From Helicobacter pylori (GTDB lineage Bacteria > Campylobacterota > Campylobacteria > Campylobacterales > Helicobacteraceae): a stretch of DNA of 64,000 nucleotides. Shown piece after piece: positions 1-12,469 of the stretch (the stretch's first letter is position 1; every line of letters begins with the position of its first letter). Both the position numbers and the translations under genes were made by a program. The stretch spans positions 62,001-126,000 of the forward strand of contig NZ_QBAW01000002.1 in the NCBI RefSeq assembly GCF_009689985.1, read 5' to 3'. The notes beneath the pieces are model-generated. The model worked only from the letters and a program-made list of their open reading frames with translations, was not told where the DNA came from and did not search any database.

Positions 1-3343
<3,343 letters not shown>

Positions 3344-3528
3344 TCAAGCCTTTGATCAAAAATTTTGAGTTATTTAATGCATTAATTCAAGTAAGCATTG
3401 CAAAAGGATCTTTAAACTTTAAAACCATCCATGATAAAAATACCAAACCCACCTGCAATACTAACCACTTTAGGCCACACGCTCACAAACAAAATCATGG
3501 AGCAAAATCATCTGCCACGCTAGAGCAG

Positions 3529-3550
3529 AGAAAGGCGCAAAGGCCTTTCT
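3529..3550. terminator. Hairpin between rplL and rpoB
   Basis: An 8-bp perfect stem (agaaaggc/gcctttct) with a 6-nt loop sits directly after the rplL stop codon. On the minus strand it has no U-tract, so it would act as an attenuator or processing site rather than a full stop, as is common between rplL and rpoB. On the plus strand it is followed by gttttt. Confidence 0.5.
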
Positions 3551-3561
3551 GTTTTTAAGTC

Positions 3562-3939
3562 TTACTTGACTTCAACCTTAGCACCTACTTCTTCAAGTTT
3601 CTTCTTGATGGTTTCAGCTTCTTCTTTATTCACGCCCTCTTTAAGCACATGAGGGGTTTTTTCGGTAGCGTCTTTAGCTTCTTTCAGGCCAAGTCCAGTG
3701 ATTTCACGAACCACTTTAATCACCTTAATTTTTTCAGCACCGCTATCGGCCAAAATCACATTAAATTCGGTTTTTTCTTCACTCTCAGCCGCTGCACCGC
3801 CAGCTACAGCCGCACCCGCTACGACCGTTGGAGTCGCGCTCACGCCAAATTTTTCCTCAAACATTTTAACCAATTCAGCAAGCTCTAAAACGCTCAATGA
3901 ACCAATATACTCTAACACTTCTTCTTTTGAAATTGCCAT
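3562..3939 (-). CDS. rplL: 50S ribosomal protein L7/L12
   Basis: Stalk protein of the large subunit that recruits translation GTPases. The start is [15 protein letters not shown] at 3939 (125 aa) rather than five codons upstream, because aaggat lies just before this ATG and the family begins here. The product has the N-terminal dimerisation helix, an Ala/Gly-rich hinge (about residues 38-55: [14 protein letters not shown]) and the C-terminal domain with [12 protein letters not shown]. It follows rplJ by about 45 bases on the minus strand, the standard L10-L7/L12 pair. Confidence 0.98.
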   Translation of the reverse strand: MAISKEEVLEYIGSLSVLELAELVKMFEEKFGVSATPTVVAGAAVAGGAAAESEEKTEFNVILADSGAEKIKVIKVVREITGLGLKEAKDATEKTPHVLKEGVNKEEAETIKKKLEEVGAKVEVK

Positions 3940-3983
3940 AATCCAATCCTTCAAATTTTTTTAATTAAAGCCATCATAGGCTC

Positions 3984-4478
3984 TTAGTTTTCTTCTTTCG
4001 CTTTACGCAAATTGTCTAAACCGGTCACAAAATAACGCGCCGGAGCCGTCCAAACAGAAAGCAACATTCCCATAAGCTCTTCTTTGCTCGGGAGTTTTGA
4101 AACCGCTTCCACATGAGCTACGCTAACGCTTTCTTTATCAAACAAGCCCGCTTTCAACACAAAGTGATCTTTATGCTCTTTTTGGAAATCAAACACGAGC
4201 TTAGAGAGAGCGATTTGATCACCGCCCCACAAAAACACATTGGTTTCTTTCAAATCCAAATCAGAATAGCCGGCCTCTTTCATGGCAATATGAGCGAGAG
4301 TGTTCTTAATCACTTGCACTTTAATGCCTTGATTGCGAGCCTTATTCCTTAAAGCTTCCAACTTTTTTACGCTAAGACCCTTATAATCGCAAATTAAAAG
4401 GGCTTTGGCATCCACAAATTGCGACTTTAAGTTAGCGACTAGCTCTACTTTATGCTGCCTTTGATGTTGTTTTTGCAT
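3984..4478 (-). CDS. rplJ: 50S ribosomal protein L10
   Basis: Base of the ribosomal stalk; anchors L7/L12 dimers to 23S rRNA. 164 aa, beginning [17 protein letters not shown] after a strong ribosome binding site (ggagg, 8 bases upstream). Typical L10 features are the early [20 protein letters not shown] segment and the C-terminal helix near [20 protein letters not shown]. It lies between rplA and rplL. The roughly 110 bases upstream would hold the L10 autoregulatory leader, which I did not resolve. Confidence 0.98.
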   Translation of the reverse strand: MQKQHQRQHKVELVANLKSQFVDAKALLICDYKGLSVKKLEALRNKARNQGIKVQVIKNTLAHIAMKEAGYSDLDLKETNVFLWGGDQIALSKLVFDFQKEHKDHFVLKAGLFDKESVSVAHVEAVSKLPSKEELMGMLLSVWTAPARYFVTGLDNLRKAKEEN

Positions 4479-4586
4479 CTTTTCCTCCTTTCTAGACTAG
4501 ACCTCTGCAAGATTATCTTTTTAAAAAAGAAATTTTAAGCTTTTTAGCTCTTACGATCTTCAGCCTAAGATTAAAAACTCCTAACG

Positions 4587-5291
4587 CTATTTAATATCCA
4601 TCAATTCCTGTGCGTCCAAACTCACTGAAGGCGACATGGTAAGCGAAAGAGCGGCGTTTCTAATATACTTGCCTTTCGCGCTACTGGGTTTTAGGCGGTT
4701 GATCGTTTTAACCAACTCAAGCATGTTTTCTTTGATTTTTTCTTCAGGAAAACTCGCTTTGCCAATAGGGGCATGGACATTGCCCTTTTTGTCCACCCTG
4801 AAATTCACTTGACCGCTTTTAGCGTTACTAACCGCTTTAGCAATATCCATCGTAACGGTTCCGGTTTTAGGGTTTGGCATCAAACCCTTAGGGCCTAAAA
4901 TCCTACCCACTTTACCGACAACCGCCATCATATCAGGCGTTGCGATCACCATGTCAAAATCAATACGGCCATTTTTGATTTCTTCAGCCAAATCGTCTCC
5001 GCCAACGACATCAGCCCCAGCGTTCTTGGCTTCATCTTGCTTAATGTCTTTTGCAAAAACGGCCACCCTCACTTTTTTCCCTGTTCCATGAGGAAGCACC
5101 ACCGCACCGCGCACCATTTGATCCGCATGCCTTGGATCAACCCCTAGTCTTAACGCTACTTCCACGGTTTCATCAAATTTGGCTGAAGCGAGAGATTTAA
5201 CCACCTCTACGCCTTGCTCTACGCCATACGCTTTATCGTTTTGAATTTTAGAAAAAAGTTTTTCCAATCTTTTAAATACTTTTTTTGCCAC
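4587..5291 (-). CDS. rplA: 50S ribosomal protein L1
   Basis: L1 stalk protein of the 50S subunit, also a translational repressor of its own operon in other bacteria. 234 aa, the usual length. The signature [14 protein letters not shown] is present in the middle and the protein opens [13 protein letters not shown]. It follows rplK by 44 bases on the minus strand, the conserved L11-L1 pair. Confidence 0.98.
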
Positions 5292-5335
5292 GATTCTAAT
5301 CCTTAAAAATTTCTTTCAATTCCAACAAAACCCAA

Positions 5336-5761
5336 TCAATCCACAACTTCTACGCCCATGCTCCTAGCGCTGCCCATAACGATTTTTTTGGCCGCTTCCA
5401 TGGTGCTTGTGTTTAAATCTTCCATTTTCAATTGCGCGATCTCTTCCACTTGCTTGTGGGTGAGCTTTGCAATTTTATTTTTGAGCGGGTTGTCAGAACC
5501 TTTTTCAACCCCAGAAGCTTTTTTGATCAAATCCGTTACCGGAGGCTTTTTAGTGATAAAGGTAAAACTCTTATCTTGATAAACCGTGATAATGACCGGG
5601 ATATTAAAACTCCCCATGTCTTTAGTTCTCTCGTTAAAAGCCTTGCAAAATTCCATGATATTAACCCCTCTTTGACCCAACGCTGGCCCTACGGGAGGTG
5701 AAGGGTTTGCCTTACCAGCAGGGATTTGAAGTTTGATTTCTCCGACTACTTTTTTAGCCAT
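5336..5761 (-). CDS. rplK: 50S ribosomal protein L11
   Basis: GTPase-centre protein that binds 23S rRNA and influences factor binding. 141 aa, full length. The N-terminal proline-rich segment ([20 protein letters not shown]) is diagnostic, and the C-terminal RNA-binding domain ends [12 protein letters not shown]. It lies 17 bases downstream of nusG with a clear aaggag site, so it is co-transcribed with it. Confidence 0.98.
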
Positions 5762-5778
5762 GTTTTCTCCTTAAAAAG

Positions 5779-6309
5779 TTATATAATTTTTTCCACTTGC
5801 GAATGCAAAATCTCTATTGGAGTGTTCCTGCCAAAAATAGAAACATTGAGCTTGAGCTTGCGGTGTTCCACATCATACTCTTCCACTGTAGCGGTAAAGT
5901 TTGCAAAAGGACCTTCCACCACACGCACCACTTCGCCTTGCTCAAAAAAGATTTTTGGCTTGGGGGCTGCTCGGTTATTCATTTTTTCTAAAATATGCCC
6001 AATATCCGCTTCACTCAGTGGGGTTGGCTTTTTGTTTTCTCCAATAAAACGGCTCACTCTTGGCAAAGATTGTATCTTATGCCACAAAACCGTATCTAAA
6101 TCCACCTTAATAAAAACATATCCAGGATAAAGGCTTCGTTCCGTTACTTTCGTCTTGCTTTTTTTAGAAACTTCTATAATATCTTCAGTAGGCACAATAA
6201 TTTCTTGTATCCTATCTCTTATATTATGGTCGTTCGCTAGATTCTCAATCGCTTTCTTAACGGACTGCTCGCTCCCTGAATAAGTTTGTATGGCATACCA
6301 ATCCATCAT
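5779..6309 (-). CDS. nusG: Transcription termination/antitermination factor NusG
   Basis: RNA polymerase-associated elongation factor. 176 aa with the N-terminal NGN domain (MDWYAIQTYSGSEQSVKKAI, and YPGYVFIKVDLD) and a C-terminal KOW domain (FFEQGEVVRVVEGPFANFTA). Two adjacent ATGs (6309 and 6306) are possible starts. It is 26 bases downstream of secE, the near-universal secE-nusG-rplK order. Confidence 0.97.
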   Translation of the reverse strand: MMDWYAIQTYSGSEQSVKKAIENLANDHNIRDRIQEIIVPTEDIIEVSKKSKTKVTERSLYPGYVFIKVDLDTVLWHKIQSLPRVSRFIGENKKPTPLSEADIGHILEKMNNRAAPKPKIFFEQGEVVRVVEGPFANFTATVEEYDVEHRKLKLNVSIFGRNTPIEILHSQVEKII

Positions 6310-6335
6310 TATTCTCCTTATTTAAAGCCACCAAC

Positions 6336-6515
6336 CTATAGAACACTAGAGACAAAAGCCCCTAGAGAAAAATCCAACAAAGCTAAAAATAGCGTGATAG
6401 TGCTCACCACCACCAAAACAGAAACAAGTGCATTGCGTATCTGCTCTTTAATAGGAAATATCACTTTAGAAAGTTCTTCTCTAGCTAATTTATATTGCAT
6501 GAGCCATTTATCCAT
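6336..6515 (-). CDS. secE: Preprotein translocase subunit SecE
   Basis: Small essential subunit of the SecYEG channel. 59 aa, read as MDKWLMQYKLAREELSKVIF followed by a single membrane helix (ALVSVLVVVSTITLFLALLDF). The one-helix form is the normal minimal SecE of epsilonproteobacteria. Position between tRNA-Trp and nusG supports the call more than sequence alone does. Confidence 0.93.
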   Translation of the reverse strand: MDKWLMQYKLAREELSKVIFPIKEQIRNALVSVLVVVSTITLFLALLDFSLGAFVSSVL

Positions 6516-6657
6516 AGTTTCTTTTCGCCCTCACTTAAACTTAATACATTTATACATTAAAAGAATTTTCAATTTTATCCAAAATAGCTTAAACTAAAAT
6601 TAAAAAATTTAAAAACAATCCAATTGAAACACAAATTTGATAGAATAAATTAGTAGA

Positions 6658-6733
6658 TGGCAGGCCAGGAGGGACTCGAACCCCCAACAACCGGTTTTGG
6701 AGACCGACGCTCTACCATTGGAGCTACTGACCT
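6658..6733 (-). tRNA. trnW: tRNA-Trp (CCA)
   Basis: Minus-strand cloverleaf, 76 nt with encoded CCA. Acceptor stem AGGTCAG/CTGGCCT, anticodon loop CTCCAAA giving anticodon CCA, and T-arm GGTTCGAGTCC. It lies between rpmG and secE, the usual place for tRNA-Trp in this gene cluster. Confidence 0.97.
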
Positions 6734-6772
6734 AACCTCCCCTCCTTTTAAATTGCAACACCAAAGAAAGAG

Positions 6773-6931
6773 CTAACTCTTCAATTTGATTTCTTTATGA
6801 AGAGTGTGCTTATTTTCCCTTGGGCAGAACTTCTTAAGCTCCAGTTTTTCAGTGTTAGTTTTAGCGTTCTTGGTTGTGCTGTAATTGATGTCTTCACAAT
6901 CAGAACACTTCAACCCTATTTTAACTTTCAT
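6773..6931 (-). CDS. rpmG: 50S ribosomal protein L33
   Basis: Small large-subunit protein, 52 aa ([19 protein letters not shown]... ending HKEIKLKS). It contains the L33 zinc-ribbon pattern only in part: CSDC near the N-terminus and a single Cys in [11 protein letters not shown]. It lies 34 bases downstream of tuf and upstream of tRNA-Trp. Confidence 0.96.
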   Translation of the reverse strand: MKVKIGLKCSDCEDINYSTTKNAKTNTEKLELKKFCPRENKHTLHKEIKLKS

Positions 6932-6965
6932 AATGACCCTTTATGGTAACCTCTTTTTGCTAATA

Positions 6966-8165
6966 TTATTCAATAATATTGCTCACAACACCAGCACCAA
7001 CGGTTCTACCGCCTTCACGAATCGCAAATTTAGTTCCCAATTCCAATGCAACAGGGCTAATCAACTCTACGGTGATTTTAACATTATCGCCAGGCATAAC
7101 CATTTCTACGCCTTCAGGAAGGGTGATAGAGCCAGTCACATCAGTCGTGCGCACATAGAATTGCGGGCGGTAGTTGGTAAAGAATGGAGTGTGTCTCCCG
7201 CCTTCTTCTTTAGAAAGGACATAAATCTCTCCCTCAAATTTCTTGTGCGGAGTGATAGAACCTGGTTTGCATAGAACCATACCGCGTTCTACTTCTTCTT
7301 TTTTAGTTCCTCTTAAAAGCACGCCCACATTATCGCCGGCTTCACCTTTTTCCAACTCTTTCCTAAACATTTCTACACCGGTTACAGTCGTTTTTTGTGT
7401 AGGTCTGATACCAACGATTTCCACTTCATCGCCTACTTTCACCACGCCTCTTTCAATCCTACCTGTAACCACAGTCCCTCTACCCGCAATAGAGAACACA
7501 TCTTCAACCGGCATCAAGAAAGTTTTTTCAGTGTCTCTTTCTGGAGTAGGGATATAGGCATCCACTTCAGCCATAAGCTTAAGCACTTTTTCACCCCATT
7601 CACCCACATTACCAGCCTTTGCTTCTTCTAAAGCTCTTAAAGCTGAACCCGCTATGATAGGAGTGTCATCGCCAGGGAATTCATACGCGCTCAACAATTC
7701 GCGTACTTCCATTTCTACAAGCTCTAACAATTCTTGGTCATCTACCATGTCTTGTTTGTTTAAGAAAACAACAATGTGAGGCACGCCTACTTGACGAGAC
7801 AATAAGATATGCTCTCTGGTTTGAGGCATAGGACCATCAGCTGCAGAAACAACCAAAATCGCTCCGTCCATTTGTGCCGCACCGGTGATCATGTTTTTTA
7901 CATAGTCAGCGTGTCCTGGGCAATCCACATGCGCATAGTGTCTGTTTTCAGTTTCATATTCAATGTGAGAAGTAGCGATAGTGATCCCTCTTTCTTTTTC
8001 TTCAGGGGCGTTATCAATATTATCATAATCTTTCATTTCTGCAAGACCTTTCAAAGAAAGCACCGCTGAAATCGCTGCACTCAAAGTCGTTTTACCATGG
8101 TCTACATGCCCAATGGTTCCAATATTAACATGCGGCTTAGTTCTATTAAACTTTTCTTTTGCCAT
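6966..8165 (-). CDS. tuf: Elongation factor Tu
   Basis: GTPase that delivers aminoacyl-tRNA to the ribosome. 399 aa. The G1 motif GHVDHGKT is at residues 19-26, followed by the DCPGHADY (G3), NKQD (G4) and SAL (G5) motifs. Domains 2 and 3 are complete and end [11 protein letters not shown]. It is preceded on the same strand by four tRNA genes and followed by rpmG. The start is supported by aaggag just upstream. It appears to be the only tuf copy in this window. Confidence 0.99.
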   Translation of the reverse strand: MAKEKFNRTKPHVNIGTIGHVDHGKTTLSAAISAVLSLKGLAEMKDYDNIDNAPEEKERGITIATSHIEYETENRHYAHVDCPGHADYVKNMITGAAQMDGAILVVSAADGPMPQTREHILLSRQVGVPHIVVFLNKQDMVDDQELLELVEMEVRELLSAYEFPGDDTPIIAGSALRALEEAKAGNVGEWGEKVLKLMAEVDAYIPTPERDTEKTFLMPVEDVFSIAGRGTVVTGRIERGVVKVGDEVEIVGIRPTQKTTVTGVEMFRKELEKGEAGDNVGVLLRGTKKEEVERGMVLCKPGSITPHKKFEGEIYVLSKEEGGRHTPFFTNYRPQFYVRTTDVTGSITLPEGVEMVMPGDNVKITVELISPVALELGTKFAIREGGRTVGAGVVSNIIE

Positions 8166-8291
8166 TTGTATTTCTCCTTAATTTTTTGAAATGGATTTTA
8201 GAATTATACTAAACAAAATCCTAAGTATTCCTAAATGCTACCACAAAATTTAAGACATTTCTGTCTTATCGCCATTCAAGAGATTATAAAC

Positions 8292-8366
8292 TGGAGCCTA
8301 TAAGCGGAATTGAACCGCCGACCTCTTCCTTACCAAGGAAGTGCTCTGCCTCTGAGCTATATAGGC
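8292..8366 (-). tRNA. trnT: tRNA-Thr (GGT)
   Basis: 75 nt including CCA. Acceptor GCCTATA/TATAGGC, anticodon loop TTGGTAA (anticodon GGT). Last of four clustered minus-strand tRNAs and closest to tuf. Confidence 0.97.
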
Positions 8367-8396
8367 GTCTCAAAAACTAAAATGTTATCCTAAAAA

Positions 8397-8473
8397 TGGA
8401 GCGGGAAACGGGACTCGAACCCGCGACCCTCAGCTTGGAAGGCTGATGCTCTAGCCAACTGAGCTATTCCCGC
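8397..8473 (-). tRNA. trnG: tRNA-Gly (TCC)
   Basis: 77 nt with CCA. Acceptor GCGGGAA/TTCCCGC, anticodon loop CTTCCAA (anticodon TCC). Third gene in the tRNA cluster. Confidence 0.97.
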
Positions 8474-8489
8474 ATCTAAAAAAACAAAA

Positions 8490-8574
<85 letters not shown>

Positions 8575-8601
8575 AAAAACTTTACAAAATAACATTTTAA
8601 C

Positions 8602-8677
8602 TGGAGCTGGCTAAGGGACTTGAACCCCCGACCTGCTGCTTACAAGGCAGCTGCTCTACCAACTGAGCTAAGCCAGC
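8602..8677 (-). tRNA. trnT: tRNA-Thr (TGT)
   Basis: 76 nt with CCA. Acceptor GCTGGCT/AGCCAGC, anticodon loop CTTGTAA (anticodon TGT). First gene of the tRNA-tuf operon, 25 bases from its -10 box. Thr, Tyr, Gly, Thr followed by tuf is the classic tufB-type arrangement. Confidence 0.97.
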
Positions 8678-8701
8678 AACTAAAATAATCAAAGACTTGG
8701 G

Positions 8702-8731
8702 ATTATAGCAGTTTTATACTTGACTTGTCAA
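8702..8731 (-). promoter_or_regulatory. Promoter of the tRNA-tuf operon
   Basis: Minus-strand TTGACA (8731-8726), an 18-base spacer, then TATAAT (8707-8702). Both hexamers match the sigma-70 consensus exactly, which is unusual in H. pylori, where -35 boxes are generally poor. Transcription should start near 8695, about 20 bases before the first tRNA. This fits a strong stable-RNA promoter. Confidence 0.8.
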
Positions 8732-8789
8732 GAAATGATGACAGAAAGCTAAATTATTCGTATGGCACAGAGCATGGTTAAAATTTAGC

Positions 8790-8795
8790 TATAAT
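8790..8795 (+). promoter_or_regulatory. -10 box upstream of wzk
   Basis: TATAAT on the plus strand about 68 bases before the wzk ATG, with no good -35, as is common in this genus. Divergent from the tRNA-tuf promoter; the two share the 8678-8862 gap. Confidence 0.5.
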
Positions 8796-8862
8796 CTAGC
8801 TCAATTTGGCTTAACACAGCTCAAGCTTATTACATATAAAAGAATTTATGGACACTTAAATT

Positions 8863-10599
8863 ATGGCGAAAAAAAAACATAAAATTTCTACTTTAAAATA
8901 CTTTTTACGCTCTTTAAAGCAAATCTATATGCTCATCACTTTCAAGGAAAAAATGGTTTTTTTCCTGCTTGTGCTGATGGCAGTTTTTTCTTCTTTTGTG
9001 GAAGTGATGTCTCTAACTCTCTTAATGCCTTTTATCACTCTTGCTTCCGATCCTATTAGGGCTTTAGACGATAAAGACTGGAAAATGGTCTATGATTTTT
9101 TCCATTTTTCATCTCCCGTTCGCTTGATGTATTTTTTTAGTTTTTGCTTGGTGGGGATTTATTTGTTCAGGATGTTTTATGGGGTGTCTTTCACTTATTT
9201 GAAAGGGCGTTTTTCCAATAAAAAAGCTTATCAAATCAAGCAACAACTTTTTTTACAGCACATTAAAAGCAACTACCTCTCCCACCTTAACCACAACTTG
9301 GATTCTTTAAGAGATATTATCAATAATAAAGCGGATGGCATGTTTATGAGCTTTAACGCTTTTTTGAATCTACTCACTGAATTAACCGTGATCGTTTTTT
9401 TCTATTCCACGCTATTAATCACTAACTGGAAGTTAACGCTTATATTCACTCTAATCATCTCCATACAAATTTTTATCATCACTAAAAAAATCACCGTTCT
9501 TATTCAAAAAAAGGGCGAGATAGCGGCAAAATCTAGGGCGCAAACGCTTAAAGTTTTTTCAAAATTTTTCAGCAATTTCAAAATCACTAAACTCAAAGAC
9601 AACCATGAAGAAGCCCACAAGCTTTTTGGAGAAAATAGCCGTAAAGCCCATGACACCGAGATCATTTATGCCACTTTGCAAGTAGTCCCCAGGTATTCAT
9701 TAGAAACGGTGGGCTTTAGTTTGTTGATTTTAGCGGTCGCTTACATTTTATTCAAATACGGCGAAGCTAAAATGGTGCTCCCTACCATTTCTATGTATGC
9801 TCTAGCGCTTTATCGCACGCTCCCTTCTGTTACTGGCGTTTTGAATCAATACAATGAAATCGCTTACAACCAGCTTGCGACCAACATTGTTTTTAAAAGC
9901 CTTTCTAAAACCATCGTTGAAGAAGATTTAGTCCCTTTAGACTTTAATGAAAAAATCACTCTTCAAAACATTTCATTCGCTTACAAGTCAAAACACCCGG
10001 TTTTAAAAGATTTTAACCTCACCATTCAAAAAGGTCAAAAAGTCGCTCTCATAGGCCATAGCGGGTGCGGAAAATCCACACTGGCGGATATTATTATGGG
10101 GCTTACCTACCCTAAAAGCGGGGAAATTTTTATTGATAACACCCTTTTAACCAACGAAAACAGGCGCTCATGGCGTAAAAAAATAGGCTATATCCCCCAA
10201 AATATTTACCTTTTTGATGGCACTGTGGGGGATAATATCGCTTTTGGGAGCGCCATAGATGAAAAACGCTTGATTAAGGTGTGCAAAATGGCTCATATTT
10301 ATGATTTTTTATGTGAGCATGAAGGTCTTAAAACCCAAGTGGGCGAAGGGGGCGCTAAGCTTAGTGGCGGTCAAAAACAGCGCATAGGCATTGCAAGAGC
10401 CTTATACGATAACCCTGAAATTTTAGTTTTAGATGAAGCCACTTCAGCCCTAGACAATGAAACCGAGAGTAAAATCATGGATGAAATCTATCAAATCGCT
10501 AAAAATAAAACCCTAATCGTTATCGCCCACCGCTTAAGCACGATCGAACGCTGTGAAGTCATCATTGACATGAGCCAACACAAAGACAATCTTATTTAA
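8863..10599 (+). CDS. wzk: ABC-type lipid-linked glycan flippase (Wzk/PglK family)
   Basis: 578-aa half-transporter with an N-terminal membrane domain (helices from about residue 28 onward) fused to an ATPase domain. Walker A GHSGCGKST is near residue 400, the signature LSGGQKQR near 500, and Walker B with DEATSALD near 524. In H. pylori the gene at this locus encodes Wzk, which flips undecaprenyl-linked O-antigen and is related to Campylobacter PglK. The product name rests on locus and family; from sequence alone it is an MsbA-type exporter. It stands alone, plus strand, away from LPS glycosyltransferase genes. No clear ribosome binding site precedes the ATG. Confidence 0.85.
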   Translation: MAKKKHKISTLKYFLRSLKQIYMLITFKEKMVFFLLVLMAVFSSFVEVMSLTLLMPFITLASDPIRALDDKDWKMVYDFFHFSSPVRLMYFFSFCLVGIYLFRMFYGVSFTYLKGRFSNKKAYQIKQQLFLQHIKSNYLSHLNHNLDSLRDIINNKADGMFMSFNAFLNLLTELTVIVFFYSTLLITNWKLTLIFTLIISIQIFIITKKITVLIQKKGEIAAKSRAQTLKVFSKFFSNFKITKLKDNHEEAHKLFGENSRKAHDTEIIYATLQVVPRYSLETVGFSLLILAVAYILFKYGEAKMVLPTISMYALALYRTLPSVTGVLNQYNEIAYNQLATNIVFKSLSKTIVEEDLVPLDFNEKITLQNISFAYKSKHPVLKDFNLTIQKGQKVALIGHSGCGKSTLADIIMGLTYPKSGEIFIDNTLLTNENRRSWRKKIGYIPQNIYLFDGTVGDNIAFGSAIDEKRLIKVCKMAHIYDFLCEHEGLKTQVGEGGAKLSGGQKQRIGIARALYDNPEILVLDEATSALDNETESKIMDEIYQIAKNKTLIVIAHRLSTIERCEVIIDMSQHKDNLI

Positions 10600-10607
10600 A
10601 GTTGGCT

Positions 10608-11276
10608 TCACTCTTTTATAAAGTTTTGCAAATCAAACCCCTTAAAGCTCTCCAAATACTTCCCTTGATAGCCGTTTTGACCCACTAAATTTTTCAAAAC
10701 CTTGCTGTTGTAACCCAAAAACGCCACTTCATTAGCCTTAGCGCTTTCATAGTCATTGACGCTATCGCCTATCATTAGCATGCGGCCTGGGTTATAGGCG
10801 TATTTTTGAATGATATTAGCGATGATTTTAGGTTTATTAGGCGGACTCCCTTCAACGCTCTTAAAATACTTAGCAATCCCTAAAAACTCGCACAACACTT
10901 GCAATTCGCTATGCAAGGCCGCTGAAGCGATATGGAAAATGTAATTTTGATAATGCTTATCAATAAACGCCATCACTTCGCTATTCAAATGCCCCCTATC
11001 AAAAAGCTTTTGCTCTATGATAGCGCCAAACTCTAGGGCTAATTTATCCACTTCTTCTTGAGCGATAGGGGTTTTTAAAATCTCATTATAAAAGTATTGG
11101 ATTTTTTCATTCCTTGAAATCCCCCCACTTTGATAATGATAAACTTCAAATTGTTTCAAATTCTCTTGATTCTTGTTGCCATGCTTTTGAAACAACGCCT
11201 TAAACCCTTCATTTTTTAAATGCATGCTGTCAAAAATCACGCCATCAAAATCCCATAAAACCACTTCAAGCACCAT
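10608..11276 (-). CDS. HAD-superfamily hydrolase, phosphatase-like
   Basis: 222 aa. Motif I is WDFDGVIFDS (nucleophile D9, acid/base D11), with a helical cap in between and the C-terminal motif MIGDSVNDYESAKA, as in phosphoglycolate phosphatase or beta-phosphoglucomutase relatives. Substrate cannot be assigned. The gene is convergent with wzk: the two stop codons are only 8 bases apart. It is separated by about 200 bases from hpyIM. Confidence 0.85.
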   Translation of the reverse strand: MVLEVVLWDFDGVIFDSMHLKNEGFKALFQKHGNKNQENLKQFEVYHYQSGGISRNEKIQYFYNEILKTPIAQEEVDKLALEFGAIIEQKLFDRGHLNSEVMAFIDKHYQNYIFHIASAALHSELQVLCEFLGIAKYFKSVEGSPPNKPKIIANIIQKYAYNPGRMLMIGDSVNDYESAKANEVAFLGYNSKVLKNLVGQNGYQGKYLESFKGFDLQNFIKE

Positions 11277-11477
11277 GATTTCCCCTTTTTTATAGGCTTA
11301 TTTTGGTTTCATTTTACCTTATTCAAGCGGTATTTAAGCGATTATTTTTATCATTATTGGAGTATCTTGGATCAATTTTAATCAAATACCGCCCGCTAAA
11401 GCCTTATTTAAAAACTCTAACGCTCTTTAGATTTTTTAACTTAAAGCTCGTTTTTAAAGGTTGGGTTATTTTGACTC

Positions 11478-12461
11478 TTATTTGACAAGAATATGCAAAC
11501 ACTCTTTGGTGTGCACGGCTTTATGGGCGCGTTTGTTATCCGCTTTAAAACGCATGTAAGTTTTGGTAATTAGGGAGTAAGCGCCGTATTTTTTTAAGAT
11601 ATTTTTAATCTCTGTCTCGCTCATAAGCCCTTCATTGTTATAGCTTAAAAAAATATATTTGAATCGCGCTTTTTTGATTAAATCTTCAAAAGCGTTTAAG
11701 ATTTTAGCACGAGAGCAAAAAGAGGATTTCTGGTAACTGGGCAAGCCGGTTTTGCCTTTTGGAGCAAAGGGCGTATAAGCAGCAATCGTGTTCAATAAAT
11801 GGTAATTCGCCCCGTATTGCCTCGCATTATAAGGGGGGTCTAAATACAAAATATCCCCTGAAATCTTTCCGATCAACTCGCTAGCGTCTTGCTGATACAC
11901 TTCATTAGCGTTTAAACTCAAATCAAAATGAGCGCCTTTTAAGATGAGTTCTTTTTGAGCGCTTTTTTTAAGGCGTTTTAAAAAAGCCCCATAAACTGAA
12001 GCGGTGTTAGCCACCTTGTCCGCGCTCTCTAATAGCGATGCGAGCAAAAAATAATACGCGCAATTATCAATGTTTTGAGAAAGCTTAAGCTCTTCAATTT
12101 TCAAACGCATCGCATCAATTTTTTGAGCGTTTGTTCCGCTAAAATACTGCCTTGAACTCCCCGAATAATGCGAATGGATAAAGCCTTTTTTTAAAGCAAC
12201 GCTATTAACCTCATTAATAAGCTCTTCTTTATTGGGGATTTCTTGAATGTTGCCGATATAATTTTGATTCAAAACAAAGCTATAATATTCCAAATCATTA
12301 GAAATGATTTTATGAACAGCCTTTTTAAACGCGCGCCCCACAATGCCCGTCCCAGCGAATAGATCACAAAAAATCGCGCCAGAGAGATCATTACTTGCAA
12401 CCGCATGGATATTTTCCTTAATAAAGGGAATAAGCTTGTATTTAGAGCCGATGTAGTTCAT
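11478..12461 (-). CDS. hpyIM: Adenine-specific DNA methyltransferase, CATG (M.HpyI)
   Basis: D12-class N6-adenine methyltransferase, 327 aa from MNYIGSKYKL at 12461; an upstream in-frame start would run into iceA1, so the internal ATG is preferred. The AdoMet-binding motif FCDLFAGTGIVGRAF and the catalytic motif YLDPPYN (about residues 206-212) are both intact. This locus next to iceA1 is the NlaIII-like pair that modifies CATG in H. pylori; specificity is inferred from that knowledge. The reading frame is complete although its partner nuclease gene is broken, so it probably acts as an orphan methylase. Confidence 0.92.
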   Translation of the reverse strand: MNYIGSKYKLIPFIKENIHAVASNDLSGAIFCDLFAGTGIVGRAFKKAVHKIISNDLEYYSFVLNQNYIGNIQEIPNKEELINEVNSVALKKGFIHSHYSGSSRQYFSGTNAQKIDAMRLKIEELKLSQNIDNCAYYFLLASLLESADKVANTASVYGAFLKRLKKSAQKELILKGAHFDLSLNANEVYQQDASELIGKISGDILYLDPPYNARQYGANYHLLNTIAAYTPFAPKGKTGLPSYQKSSFCSRAKILNAFEDLIKKARFKYIFLSYNNEGLMSETEIKNILKKYGAYSLITKTYMRFKADNKRAHKAVHTKECLHILVK

Positions 12462-12469
12462 TGCAACCG

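Noticed and set aside
11303..11485. 60-codon plus-strand ORF between the HAD gene and hpyIM
   Set aside because: Hydrophobic and leucine-rich by composition, no ribosome binding site, and it overlaps the hpyIM 3' end; looks like chance.
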